From the NCBI GenBank assembly GCA_902762805.1, contig CACWPQ010000007.1, positions 1 through 64,000 on the forward strand: DNA of 64,000 nt, written 5' to 3'. This DNA is from an uncultured Bacteroidota bacterium. Its GTDB lineage: Bacteria; Bacteroidota; Bacteroidia; Bacteroidales; P3. The notes under the pieces are model-generated. The model was not told the origin of the DNA, made no database searches, and saw only the letters and a list, made by a program, of their open reading frames with translations. Position 1 is the first letter of the stretch; every line of letters starts with the position of its first letter. A program made the position numbers and the translations under genes. This document shows, in pieces, positions 29,355 through 36,117 of this stretch.

Positions 29355-29594
29355 ATGCCAACCATCTTCACCATATTCAACATGCGCTTTGCATTCTACT
29401 CGGACGACCACGAGCCAGTGCATGTGCACGTCACACGAGGTGGTTGTGAAGCGAAATTCAATGTTCAGCCCGTTGAATTAGTGCATAATCACGGATTCAA
29501 ACGGCACGAGATTTCCCTTATCAAATCGTTGGTAGAGGAAAATGTGGATGTGATAACAGAACGTTGGAGAGAATTCTTCAAGAAAAACAACTAA
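29355..29594 (+). CDS. DUF4160 family protein
   Basis: The 79-residue protein matches the DUF4160 pattern: PTIFTIFNMRFAFYSDDHEP, VHVHVTRGGCEAKF, and a C-terminal helix ending EFFKKN. Its base composition is lower in GC than that of its neighbours. The stop overlaps the ATG of the DUF2442 gene (TAATG), the usual pairing of these two families in many bacteria. A toxin-antitoxin-like role has not been established; function unknown. Confidence 0.82.
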   Translation: MPTIFTIFNMRFAFYSDDHEPVHVHVTRGGCEAKFNVQPVELVHNHGFKRHEISLIKSLVEENVDVITERWREFFKKNN

Positions 29595-29914
29595 TGGAGC
29601 GCAAACAAATAGCACGCGTATGGGTGGACGACCACGCCGTCCATGCAGAGACCACCGACGGTCTCCGCGCGAGCTATGAGTTTGCCCAATGGCCACGCCT
29701 ACGCAATGCCACCGATGACCAACGCCGCGACTTCCACCTCACCTATGGCGGCATCCATTGGCCTGCCATTGACGAAGACCTCAGTTTTGAGGGTTTGTTC
29801 CACGATGCCGGCCTTTGCGACATAACACCCACCGAAGACAGCGTCTACTACCTCACACCCTACGATATTGACGACGACTCTCCCCTTCCCACCGCAGCGG
29901 AGACAACAGAATAA
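29594..29914 (+). CDS. DUF2442 family protein
   Basis: The 106-residue protein has the DUF2442 features WVDDHAVHAETTDGLRASYEFAQWPRLRNAT, here split as two blocks, and the conserved GGIHWPAIDEDLSFEG. I start it at the ATG overlapping the DUF4160 stop (29594) rather than 30 bp upstream. The acidic C-terminus (DIDDDSPLPTAAETTE) looks disordered. It is translationally coupled to DUF4160 and followed by a strong bidirectional hairpin. Confidence 0.82.
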   Translation: MERKQIARVWVDDHAVHAETTDGLRASYEFAQWPRLRNATDDQRRDFHLTYGGIHWPAIDEDLSFEGLFHDAGLCDITPTEDSVYYLTPYDIDDDSPLPTAAETTE

Positions 29915-29915
29915 C

Positions 29916-29961
29916 AAACGTGGGAGGCCCTGCCGAATGGCAGGGCCTCCCACGTTTGTCA
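29916..29961. terminator. Bidirectional hairpin between DUF2442 and nuclease gene
   Basis: Perfect inverted repeat with 21-bp arms ending in GGAGGCCCTGCC / GGCAGGGCCTCC and a GAAT loop. It lies between convergent genes. Its AACAAACGT/ACGTTTGTC ends reach the stop of the - strand gene. No long T-run, so termination is likely but not certain. Confidence 0.7.
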
Positions 29962-30786
29962 AAACATTGCCAGCTGGCGGACGCCATGCTGGCAATGGTG
30001 CTGGTAGGGGCAGGCGTAGGGGGTGAGGCAGTGCTGGCCGGTGGGGGTGTCCGGCTCGGCGGTGGCGCGGACGATGGTCTTCATCTCGGCGATGTTGGCG
30101 GCGATGCGGTCGCCCTCGGCGGCGAGCTCAGCGGTGAGGTCTACGATATGGTAGGGACGCGGCGTGCCGCGTCCGCTGTCGTCAGCGGTATCGTCTGCGG
30201 ACACGGCACACCGCGTCCCTACAGCATGGACGATGCTGAAGCTGTGGATGCGGCGGCAGTGCGAGATGACGTAGTGCTGCAGGGCGGCGTCGCGGCGGTA
30301 GGTGTCGCTGAGGGCGGTGCCGGACTTCACCTCGTAGATGTCGAGGCTGCCGTCCTCGCGCTGGCACACCACGTCGGCCAGCACCAGCACGTCGTCGTAT
30401 TGGAAGCCGGCCTCGAAGAGCACAACACCTTTATACCCCTCCCCCTCCGCTTCGCGGCGGTCCCCCTCCCCTTGGCAAGGGGAGGAGCCCAGCTGCTCCC
30501 CTGAGACAGGGGAGCTGTCACGAAGTGACTGAGGGGTGGACAACCCGTCCAGCAGCTGCGCAGTGCGCGCGGGATAGAGGTCGACGTTGCGCCCCAGCTC
30601 GGCGCTGAGGTCGATGCCGTCGGGGAAGCGGGCCTTGAAGGCGTACTCGAAGTCGCGGCCGCGGTCGAAGCGACGCATCTGCTCGGCGGTGTAACGCGCC
30701 AGGCGCGGCTCGTGGACGTCGAGCCACAGCGCCCGCTCACACTGCAGACCCCGGATGTATTTGCTCTTGCTCAGCAGATGGGTCAT
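29959..30786 (-). CDS. Cas4-like PD-(D/E)XK nuclease, N-terminal part of DUF2779 type
   Basis: The 275-residue protein starts LLSKSKYIRGLQCERALWLDV, a pattern of DUF2779/Cas4-like nucleases, with the first Cys of a possible Fe-S cluster. It has the catalytic core LDIYEVKSGT and a C-terminal cysteine cluster ACPYQHHCQH. DUF2779 proteins are usually much longer, so this is either a compact form or a shortened gene. Two palindromic repeats are inserted in frame: 30430-30540 (after the motif TAQLLDGL) and 30151-30225 (encoding GTRCAVSADDTADDSGRGT). Its role is unknown. No CRISPR or other cas gene is near. Confidence 0.75.
   Translation of the reverse strand: MTHLLSKSKYIRGLQCERALWLDVHEPRLARYTAEQMRRFDRGRDFEYAFKARFPDGIDLSAELGRNVDLYPARTAQLLDGLSTPQSLRDSSPVSGEQLGSSPCQGEGDRREAEGEGYKGVVLFEAGFQYDDVLVLADVVCQREDGSLDIYEVKSGTALSDTYRRDAALQHYVISHCRRIHSFSIVHAVGTRCAVSADDTADDSGRGTPRPYHIVDLTAELAAEGDRIAANIAEMKTIVRATAEPDTPTGQHCLTPYACPYQHHCQHGVRQLAMF
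30151..30225. repeat. GTAGGGACGCGGC palindromic repeat inside the nuclease gene
   Basis: Outer arms TAGGGACGCGGCGTGCCG and CGGCACACCGCGTCCCTA with inner CGCGTCC/GGACACG pairs. It is read in frame through 25 codons. Confidence 0.8.
30430..30540. repeat. CCCCTCC...GGGGAGG palindromic repeat inside the nuclease gene
   Basis: Stems CTCCCCTTGGCAAGGGGAG and GCTCCCCTGAGACAGGGGAGC, and the segment CTGTCACGAAGTGACTGAGG. This is a typical REP-like intergenic repeat, here translated in frame (PVSGEQLGSSPCQGEGDRR). Confidence 0.8.
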
Positions 30787-30821
30787 TGTCGGTTAATCTT
30801 TATTCTCCTGCTCGCTGCGCT

Positions 30822-30915
30822 CACGAAATCTTGTAAATCTTGTAAATTTATTCCGCCTGCGGCGGGGATTGTCGTGTTGTTGCGTCAGCAAATAATTTAC
30901 AAGATTTACTAGATT
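30822..30915. repeat. Inverted TTGTAAATC arrays around a GC-rich core with GCGTCAGC
   Basis: Left units TTGTAAATCTTGTAAAT (30829-30847), a GC-rich core with CCGCCTGCGGCGG and TTGCGTCAGC, and right inverted units ATTTACAAGATTTACTAG (30895-30912). The TAG stop of the LOG gene is in the right array. Same layout as the ileS insertion. Confidence 0.82.
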
Positions 30916-31484
30916 TCTGCCCTGCCAGGGGCAAGGAGTTTAAAAATATCTTCTACTGATTCCACAGAGATTAGCCCGGCGTCGCTGCGCATGAGGCCCT
31001 CCTCTTTGACGAAGCGAAGCTGGTCGAGGAAGGGGTTGTAGTAGCCGTCGATGTTGAGGAGTATCATGGGCTTGGTGCGGTAGCTGCCGTCCAATATCCT
31101 CTGGCCGCCGACTATCTGCAACTGATTCATGACCATGACTTCTGAGATTTCGTCGATGGTGCCGATGCCGCCGGGGAGGGCGATGAAGGCGTCGCAGAGG
31201 GCGAGGATGCGTTCCTTGCGCTCGGCCATACTGCCGACGCGGACGAGCTCGGTGACGGTCTGCGAGTGGATGATGTCGTCGCTGAAGAGGGTAGGGATGA
31301 CGCCGACGACGCGGCCACCCTCCTCGAGCGCCGCGCCGCTGACCACGCCCATGAGGCCGAGATTGCTTCCGCCATAGACGAGGGTGTGCCCCTCCTGCGC
31401 GATGCGGCGGCCGAGGACGGCGGCGGCCTCGACGATTTCCTTGTTGTGCGGCATCGACGAGCCGCAGAAGACTGCTATGTTCAT
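30909..31484 (-). CDS. LOG/TIGR00730 family Rossmann-fold protein
   Basis: The 191-residue protein has FCGSSMPHN, the nucleotide-binding YGGSNLGLMGVVSGAA, and the catalytic PGGIGTIDEISEVM of lysine-decarboxylase-like (LOG) enzymes, which split cytokinin-type nucleoside monophosphates into base and ribose phosphate. In non-plant-associated bacteria the real substrate is often unclear, so nucleotide salvage or repair is possible. It is cytoplasmic, 36 bp downstream of the cation transporter gene. The stop codon is supplied by the repeat array. Confidence 0.88.
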   Translation of the reverse strand: MNIAVFCGSSMPHNKEIVEAAAVLGRRIAQEGHTLVYGGSNLGLMGVVSGAALEEGGRVVGVIPTLFSDDIIHSQTVTELVRVGSMAERKERILALCDAFIALPGGIGTIDEISEVMVMNQLQIVGGQRILDGSYRTKPMILLNIDGYYNPFLDQLRFVKEEGLMRSDAGLISVESVEDIFKLLAPGRAEI

Positions 31485-31520
31485 TGTGGTGTTTTATATG
31501 TGGCTATTGTGCGACAGTTT

Positions 31521-32354
31521 TCAGCGTGAAAGTTTGAAGATGCGGACGGCGCCGCGCAGGACGATGACGAACACTACGGCTCCGACGACGAGGTCGGGTA
31601 CACGGCTGTTGAATACCCATACCGCCACGCCCGAAAGAATGACTCCGAGGTTGACCACCACGTCGTTGGCCGAGAAGATGACGCTGGCGCGCATGTGCGC
31701 GTCTCCGCTTTTCTGTCGGTTGAGGAGCCAGAGGCAGTAGGCATTGGCGACCAGCGAGAGCGCCGACATCCATATCATGGCCGCATACTCCGGCGGCAGG
31801 GAAGGCGAGACAAAACGCCGCACGACCTCGACCATCCCGGCCACGGCCAGCAAGGTCTGCAAAATCCCGCTCCACAGGGCCACGCGTTTCTTGCGTCCGA
31901 CGGCGGCTCCGACCACCATGAGGCTCATGCCGTACACCGTGGCGTCGGCCAGCATATCGAGGCTGTCGGCCACCAGTCCCATGGAGCGGCTCAGCAGTCC
32001 GATGACCATCTCCAGGGCGAAGAAGACGGCGTTCACGAGCAGAACGCGGTACAGGACACGGCGTTGCGACGTGTCGGCGGACGGTCGGTCGGCAGCATCG
32101 GCATCGCGTGTCTCGATAATTTTGGCGCCCATGTCCACGCTCTCCATTGCATCTGCGAGACGTGCCACCGCGCTCTCGCTGTGGGTCACCGCCAGCGTGC
32201 GACGCCGCAGGTCGAAATCGAGCGACGCGATGTCGTCGCCTAGCTCCGCCAGCTTCATCCGGATAATGTTCTCCTCGCTCGGGCAGTCCATTTCCTTCAC
32301 CTTGAATACCGTTTTTATCATTTTGTTTTCGTTGTCCATTTTGTTTCCGTTCAA
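31521..32354 (-). CDS. Cation diffusion facilitator with N-terminal HMA-like domain
   Basis: The 277-residue protein begins with a ferredoxin-fold HMA-like domain (KTVFKVKEMDCPSEENIIRM; the classical CxxC is reduced to CPSEE) followed by six membrane helices, with the CDF metal-site pattern SLDMLADATVYG and SANDVVVNLGVI. It exports a divalent cation such as Zn2+ across the inner membrane. Three in-frame ATGs (32354, 32339, 32324) are possible starts. Upstream lies an array of five evenly spaced palindromes that could be operators for it. Confidence 0.82.
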   Translation of the reverse strand: MNGNKMDNENKMIKTVFKVKEMDCPSEENIIRMKLAELGDDIASLDFDLRRRTLAVTHSESAVARLADAMESVDMGAKIIETRDADAADRPSADTSQRRVLYRVLLVNAVFFALEMVIGLLSRSMGLVADSLDMLADATVYGMSLMVVGAAVGRKKRVALWSGILQTLLAVAGMVEVVRRFVSPSLPPEYAAMIWMSALSLVANAYCLWLLNRQKSGDAHMRASVIFSANDVVVNLGVILSGVAVWVFNSRVPDLVVGAVVFVIVLRGAVRIFKLSR

Positions 32355-32379
32355 TCTGTTGTTTCATTCAGTCATTTTC

Positions 32380-32575
32380 ACCGCGCATATATGCGGGGTG
32401 GACTTTCGGGGCGAAAATCGGCCTCGCATATATGCGGGGAGCACTTTCCGGGTGAAAATCGACCTCGCATCGATGCGGAGCGCACTTTCCGGCTGAAAAC
32501 CAGCCCCGCATCGATGCGGGGTGCGCTTGCCGGGCCGATTCGTGACCCCGCATATATGCGCGGTGCGTTTTCACG
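32380..32575. repeat. Five 41-42 bp units each with a CGCATATATGCG-type palindrome
   Basis: Palindrome cores start at 32384, 32425, 32466, 32507 and 32549 (spacings 41, 41, 41, 42). Two variants alternate: CGCATATATGCG and CGCATCGATGCG, usually extended to CCCGC...GCGGGG. Spacers share GCACTTTCCGGGTGAAAAT. The period is about four DNA turns and not a multiple of three, so coding is unlikely. Confidence 0.92.
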
Positions 32576-32585
32576 CCTCGGCCGG

Positions 32586-32855
32586 CTACTTCTGCCAGCG
32601 CGTGAGCGTGGGGAAGTACTGGCGGAGCTGCTCGCGGTACTCGTCGGCGGTGAGGTTCAGGCCAGTGTTCTTGTTGAACTCGTCGAGGTGCTGCACGCAG
32701 ACCTCAATCATCTGCTCCATGGTGCAGTCCTGCGTGAAGTGGCCGTTGGCGTGGCAGTACTTGCAGTATTCGGGGTTGTCGCTCACTACCTCGTCGCTGA
32801 GCGGCATTCCGCAGCTCTGGCAGAAATGCGTATGGGTGGGAAAGGGGTTATCCAT
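32586..32855 (-). CDS. Small zinc-ribbon protein (Zn_ribbon_2 type)
   Basis: The 89-residue protein has a four-cysteine zinc ribbon, CQSCGMPLS ... YCKYCHANG, near the N-terminus, then FTQDCTMEQMIEVC and a helical tail ending YFPTLTRWQK. The CQSCGMPL motif is that of the putative zinc ribbon family, of unknown function. It lies upstream of the metal-efflux gene across the palindrome array, so both could answer to metals. Confidence 0.85.
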   Translation of the reverse strand: MDNPFPTHTHFCQSCGMPLSDEVVSDNPEYCKYCHANGHFTQDCTMEQMIEVCVQHLDEFNKNTGLNLTADEYREQLRQYFPTLTRWQK

Positions 32856-32887
32856 CGTTGTTCTCTTTTGCGGTCGGCCTTCGGCCT

Positions 32888-32968
32888 CAAAATTATAAGA
32901 AAATTCATTCAGAAAATTATAAGAGTATCGCTTTTATAATTTGAAGCCAATTTTCTTATAATTTTGAG
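32888..32968. repeat. Large AT-rich inverted repeat
   Basis: Arms CAAAATTATAAGAAAATT (32888-32905) and AATTTTCTTATAATTTTG (32951-32968), with a second nested pair AAATTATAAGAG / CTTTTATAATTT. It lies between the zinc ribbon gene and the transketolase C-terminal gene. It could form a long hairpin in RNA or be another inverted short-repeat insertion. Confidence 0.8.
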
Positions 32969-32982
32969 CGAAGCGACCATTA

Positions 32983-33936
32983 TTATTTTCTCTTCAGCAC
33001 GGCGTGCACCTTCTCGATGATGTCGGCGGCGCGGAGGTGATAGTTGGTGAGCATCTCGTCGGGGGTGCCGCTCTCGCCGAAGCGGTCGTCCACGGCCACG
33101 TACTCCATGGGCGTGGGGCAGCGGAGGGCGAGGGTCTGGGCGATGCTGTCGCCGAGGCCGCCGTTGAAGAGGTGCTCCTCGCAGGTGACGACAGCGCCGG
33201 TCTTGCGGGCGCTGGCCACGATGGCCTCCACGTCGAGGGGCTTGATGGTGTGGATGTTGATGACTTCGCAGCTGATGCCGACTTTCTCGAGCATCTCGGC
33301 GGCTTGCAGGGCTTCCCAGACGAGGTGGCCGCAGGCGAAGAGAGTCACGTCCGTGCCCTCGCTCAGCAGCTGGGCCTTGCCGATTTCGAATTTCTCACCT
33401 TCCGGCAGGAAGCAGGGCATCTTGCTGCGGCCGAGGCGCAGATAGACGGGGCCGACGTGCTCGGCGGCGGCCAGCGTGGCGGCCTTAGCCTGGTTGAAGT
33501 CGGCGGGCACGAGGACGGTCATGTTGGGCAGCACCTTCATCAGGGCGATGTCCTCCATGGTCTGGTGGGTGGCGCCGTCCTCGCCGAGCGAGATGCCGGC
33601 GTGCGAGCCGCAGATCTTGACGTTCTTGTTCGAGTAGCACACCACCTGGCGTATCTGGTCATAGACGCGGCCGGTGACGAACTCGGCGAAGCCCCCGATG
33701 AAGGGCACCTTGCCGCAGAGGCTCAAGCCGGCGGCGATGCCGACCATGTTGGCCTCGGCGATGCCGCACTGGATGAAGCGCTCGGGGAATTCCTTGGCGA
33801 AGCCGTCCATCTTGACGCTGCCTTTCACGTCGGCGCTCAGCGCGACGACATTCTCATTGCGCTTGCCAGCTTCCACAAGGCCTTCGCCCATACCGGCGCG
33901 CAGTTCTTTCATTGATTGTTTTTCGTAGTGGGTCAT
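32983..33936 (-). CDS. Transketolase, C-terminal subunit
   Basis: The 317-residue protein carries the pyrimidine-binding and C-terminal domains of transketolase: FIQCGIAEANMVGIAAGLSL (the glutamate that activates thiamine diphosphate), GEDGATHQTMEDIALMKVLPNM and a C-terminal domain with VVTCEEHLFNGGLG. It must pair with the N-terminal subunit at 36118-36966 to make an active pentose-phosphate enzyme. The two halves are on the same strand but two unrelated genes lie between them, whereas split transketolases normally have adjacent subunit genes. Confidence 0.93.
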   Translation of the reverse strand: MTHYEKQSMKELRAGMGEGLVEAGKRNENVVALSADVKGSVKMDGFAKEFPERFIQCGIAEANMVGIAAGLSLCGKVPFIGGFAEFVTGRVYDQIRQVVCYSNKNVKICGSHAGISLGEDGATHQTMEDIALMKVLPNMTVLVPADFNQAKAATLAAAEHVGPVYLRLGRSKMPCFLPEGEKFEIGKAQLLSEGTDVTLFACGHLVWEALQAAEMLEKVGISCEVINIHTIKPLDVEAIVASARKTGAVVTCEEHLFNGGLGDSIAQTLALRCPTPMEYVAVDDRFGESGTPDEMLTNYHLRAADIIEKVHAVLKRK

Positions 33937-33949
33937 AATATTAATGTTT

Positions 33950-34600
33950 TTATTGTTTGTTTATCAATGCAAATATTGAATCATTCTGGCTTTCGTTGTA
34001 TCTCTGTCCGTTGTCCAAACTATAGAATATGGTGGCATGGAAGGTTCTGCCTTCATTCATATAGTCTCTAACCACAGCATCACACTGTATCAGGTTAAGG
34101 CCTTCATGGATAACATACTCTGCATCGTTTATACCGCCATAGTTATCATCTCCAAGCACAAACGGCGGATTATAACTATAGAAATCGAGAATGTACATCC
34201 TTTTGTCGACAAGGCCGGCTCGTTTATACATCACATATACATCTGGGTCAGCGAAGCCGCCATACTCACTGTATACAACATAATCCCTATTGCCCCACAC
34301 TTTGTAGTTGAGATTTGCACCTGCGATGAAGAACATGACGAGACACAACAAGATAACGAATGTACATACCAACCATTCCGATAGCTTCACAGCCCAATGC
34401 TTCCCTCTGGATATGTGGATGGTCAGCATTGCCGCATAGACCAATGTAAGGATCGGTGCAAAAAGAAATGCCCAATTATCCAGCTGCCATACCAAGCGAT
34501 ACCTATTTCCAAATATGAAAAAACACCGAGACGCAATAACCACCCCCCACAGCACAAGTGCTGTGATGCCGATAATCCTGCGTATGGTTTTTGCTTTCAT
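33950..34600 (-). CDS. Low-GC membrane protein, unknown function
   Basis: I do not recognise this 216-residue protein. It has about three hydrophobic helices in the first 95 residues (ITALVLWGVVIAS, FLFAPILTLVYAAMLTI, LVCTFVILLCLVMFFIAG) and a C-terminal soluble domain of about 110 residues rich in aromatic residues and ending in FALINKQ. By eye its GC content (around 43 percent) is far below that of its neighbours, and it sits between the two transketolase halves. Recent acquisition is likely. Confidence 0.78.
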   Translation of the reverse strand: MKAKTIRRIIGITALVLWGVVIASRCFFIFGNRYRLVWQLDNWAFLFAPILTLVYAAMLTIHISRGKHWAVKLSEWLVCTFVILLCLVMFFIAGANLNYKVWGNRDYVVYSEYGGFADPDVYVMYKRAGLVDKRMYILDFYSYNPPFVLGDDNYGGINDAEYVIHEGLNLIQCDAVVRDYMNEGRTFHATIFYSLDNGQRYNESQNDSIFALINKQ

Positions 34601-34602
34601 AA

Positions 34603-36000
34603 TTAAAACTGTATCTTCGTGGTCTGGCTGCTTTCGATAACGAAGCGTTTGGTTTGGACTTTACTATATAATGTAGTGTTTTGGGGGTGGAGGACGACTT
34701 CGTACTGGCCGGGCTGGAGCAAGAGGCGCTCGCCGGCGGTGCTGGGGTTTAGGTCGGTGGCGAACTCCACCTGCCCGTCGCGCAAACGGAAGATGGCGCC
34801 GGTGGTGATGCCCTTGGGCTTGCTGAGGATGAGCATGCCGGGCATGGGCACGGAGAGCTCGGTGGCGGCGTTGCCGCGCACCTCGACGCCGCGCAGGGTG
34901 GTTACTGGCAGGGTCTGCACCTCGACGTCGTAGCGTCCGGCGAGGTACTGGCCGGTCTCGCCGACCTCCTGCGCTGCCACGCGCTCGCCACTGCCGGCAC
35001 GACGCACTATCGCATCCACATTAGGCTGCTGCCATTGCGGACGCTGGCCGGCGTACTGCACCTTGAGGGTGCCTTCGCTGACGGTGATGTCGATGTTGTT
35101 CGGGCGGTCGATGCTGAACTGCATGGCCTCGCGGCGCAGAGGCGGATGGGTGAAGACCGTCATGTCGTAGGTAACGAGGGGATCCATCAGCAGCGTGTCG
35201 GGCTTCAGCTTGCCGTCCACGCTATAGATGGTGCTCTGGCGGATGACGCCGGTGCGGTGGTCGTAGAAGGCCACGGGGTGCTCGGTCTCGTAGAGGTCGC
35301 CGCTGGCGTCCACCATGTTCAGCACCACCTTGGCCTTATGGCCGCTGAGGCGGAAGATATCGTAGAGCGTCTTGGAGTATTCCTCCTCGTTGACCACGGG
35401 GAAGACGCTGCCGGCGCACGAGGCGTGGGCCGACAGGTTGCCGCCGATGCAGAGCACGAAGGTCTGCACCACCACGCCGCTGAGCTGCACCTGGCGCGCC
35501 ACGTCGCATATCTCGGCGTCGCAGTCGTCCATGCCGTCGGTGATGATGAGTATCAGGTTGCGGCTGGAGCCCGTGGCGGGGAAGTCGGAGAGAGCGTCGG
35601 TCAGCGCCGCCGCCGCCGTGCAGCCGCCCTGCGGCACGAGGGTCTTGATCTTGCTCTGCAACTGGTAGATGTTGTCTCTTCCGAAGGGCACTTCGAGGCG
35701 TGTGCCGAACTGGTCTTTGTTGAGATGGCCGAAGACGCGGAGGGCGACGTCGACCTCGCCACCCCTCCGGCCTGCGGCCGCCTCCCCTGAGGCAGGGGAG
35801 GAGCCGGAATGGGCCACAGAGTCGAGGAACGAGAGGAGTACCTGCTGGGTAACCTTGATTTTGGAGGCCGACTGCCAGTGGTCCCACATGGAGTTGGAGC
35901 AGTCGAGGATGAGCAGCAGGCGGGTGCGGTCGGGCTGCTGCTGGGCTTGCGCGGCGAGGGAGGCTGCAAGCAGGGCGAGGATGAGGGTGAGTCGTTTCAT
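34603..36000 (-). CDS. Secreted von Willebrand factor type A domain protein
   Basis: The 465-residue protein has a signal peptide (MKRLTLILALLAASLAAQAQ) and a VWA domain with the metal-adhesion motif DCSNSMW (DxSxS) and a later IITDGMDDCD. The C-terminal half is all-beta with carboxypeptidase-regulatory-like segments and ends KTTKIQF-like. It probably works in the periplasm as a metal-dependent adhesion or assembly factor. At 35757-35811 a palindromic repeat is read in frame as PASGEAAAGRRGGEV. It is adjacent (2 bp) to the low-GC gene. Both lie between the transketolase halves. Confidence 0.85.
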   Translation of the reverse strand: MKRLTLILALLAASLAAQAQQQPDRTRLLLILDCSNSMWDHWQSASKIKVTQQVLLSFLDSVAHSGSSPASGEAAAGRRGGEVDVALRVFGHLNKDQFGTRLEVPFGRDNIYQLQSKIKTLVPQGGCTAAAALTDALSDFPATGSSRNLILIITDGMDDCDAEICDVARQVQLSGVVVQTFVLCIGGNLSAHASCAGSVFPVVNEEEYSKTLYDIFRLSGHKAKVVLNMVDASGDLYETEHPVAFYDHRTGVIRQSTIYSVDGKLKPDTLLMDPLVTYDMTVFTHPPLRREAMQFSIDRPNNIDITVSEGTLKVQYAGQRPQWQQPNVDAIVRRAGSGERVAAQEVGETGQYLAGRYDVEVQTLPVTTLRGVEVRGNAATELSVPMPGMLILSKPKGITTGAIFRLRDGQVEFATDLNPSTAGERLLLQPGQYEVVLHPQNTTLYSKVQTKRFVIESSQTTKIQF

Positions 36001-36117
36001 AATCGTGTCGCCCCTGCCGGGGCTCGGTTTGGTATATACTCCGAAAACCGTGGGCGTTAGCCCACGGCTACATTCTGACGCCCCTACGGGGCTTGCGGCG
36101 CATCATCCGGCGGGCAA
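36001..36117. repeat. REP-like palindromic element
   Basis: The gap holds CGCCCCTGCCGGGGC, CCGTGGGCGTTAGCCCACGG and CGCCCCTACGGGGC hairpins separated by short AT-rich spacers. This layout is typical of multi-hairpin REP-type intergenic repeats. No gene is seen in it. Confidence 0.8.

Noticed and set aside
32368..32574. 68-residue - strand frame across the palindrome array
   Set aside because: The 41-bp period is not a multiple of three, so the frame is not maintained between units; it looks incidental.
32380..32575. CRISPR array
   Set aside because: The repeats are palindromic cores with partly conserved spacers, not unique spacers between long identical repeats, and no cas1/cas2 is near. 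The Cas4-like nuclease at 30 kb is not adjacent and belongs to the DUF2779 type.
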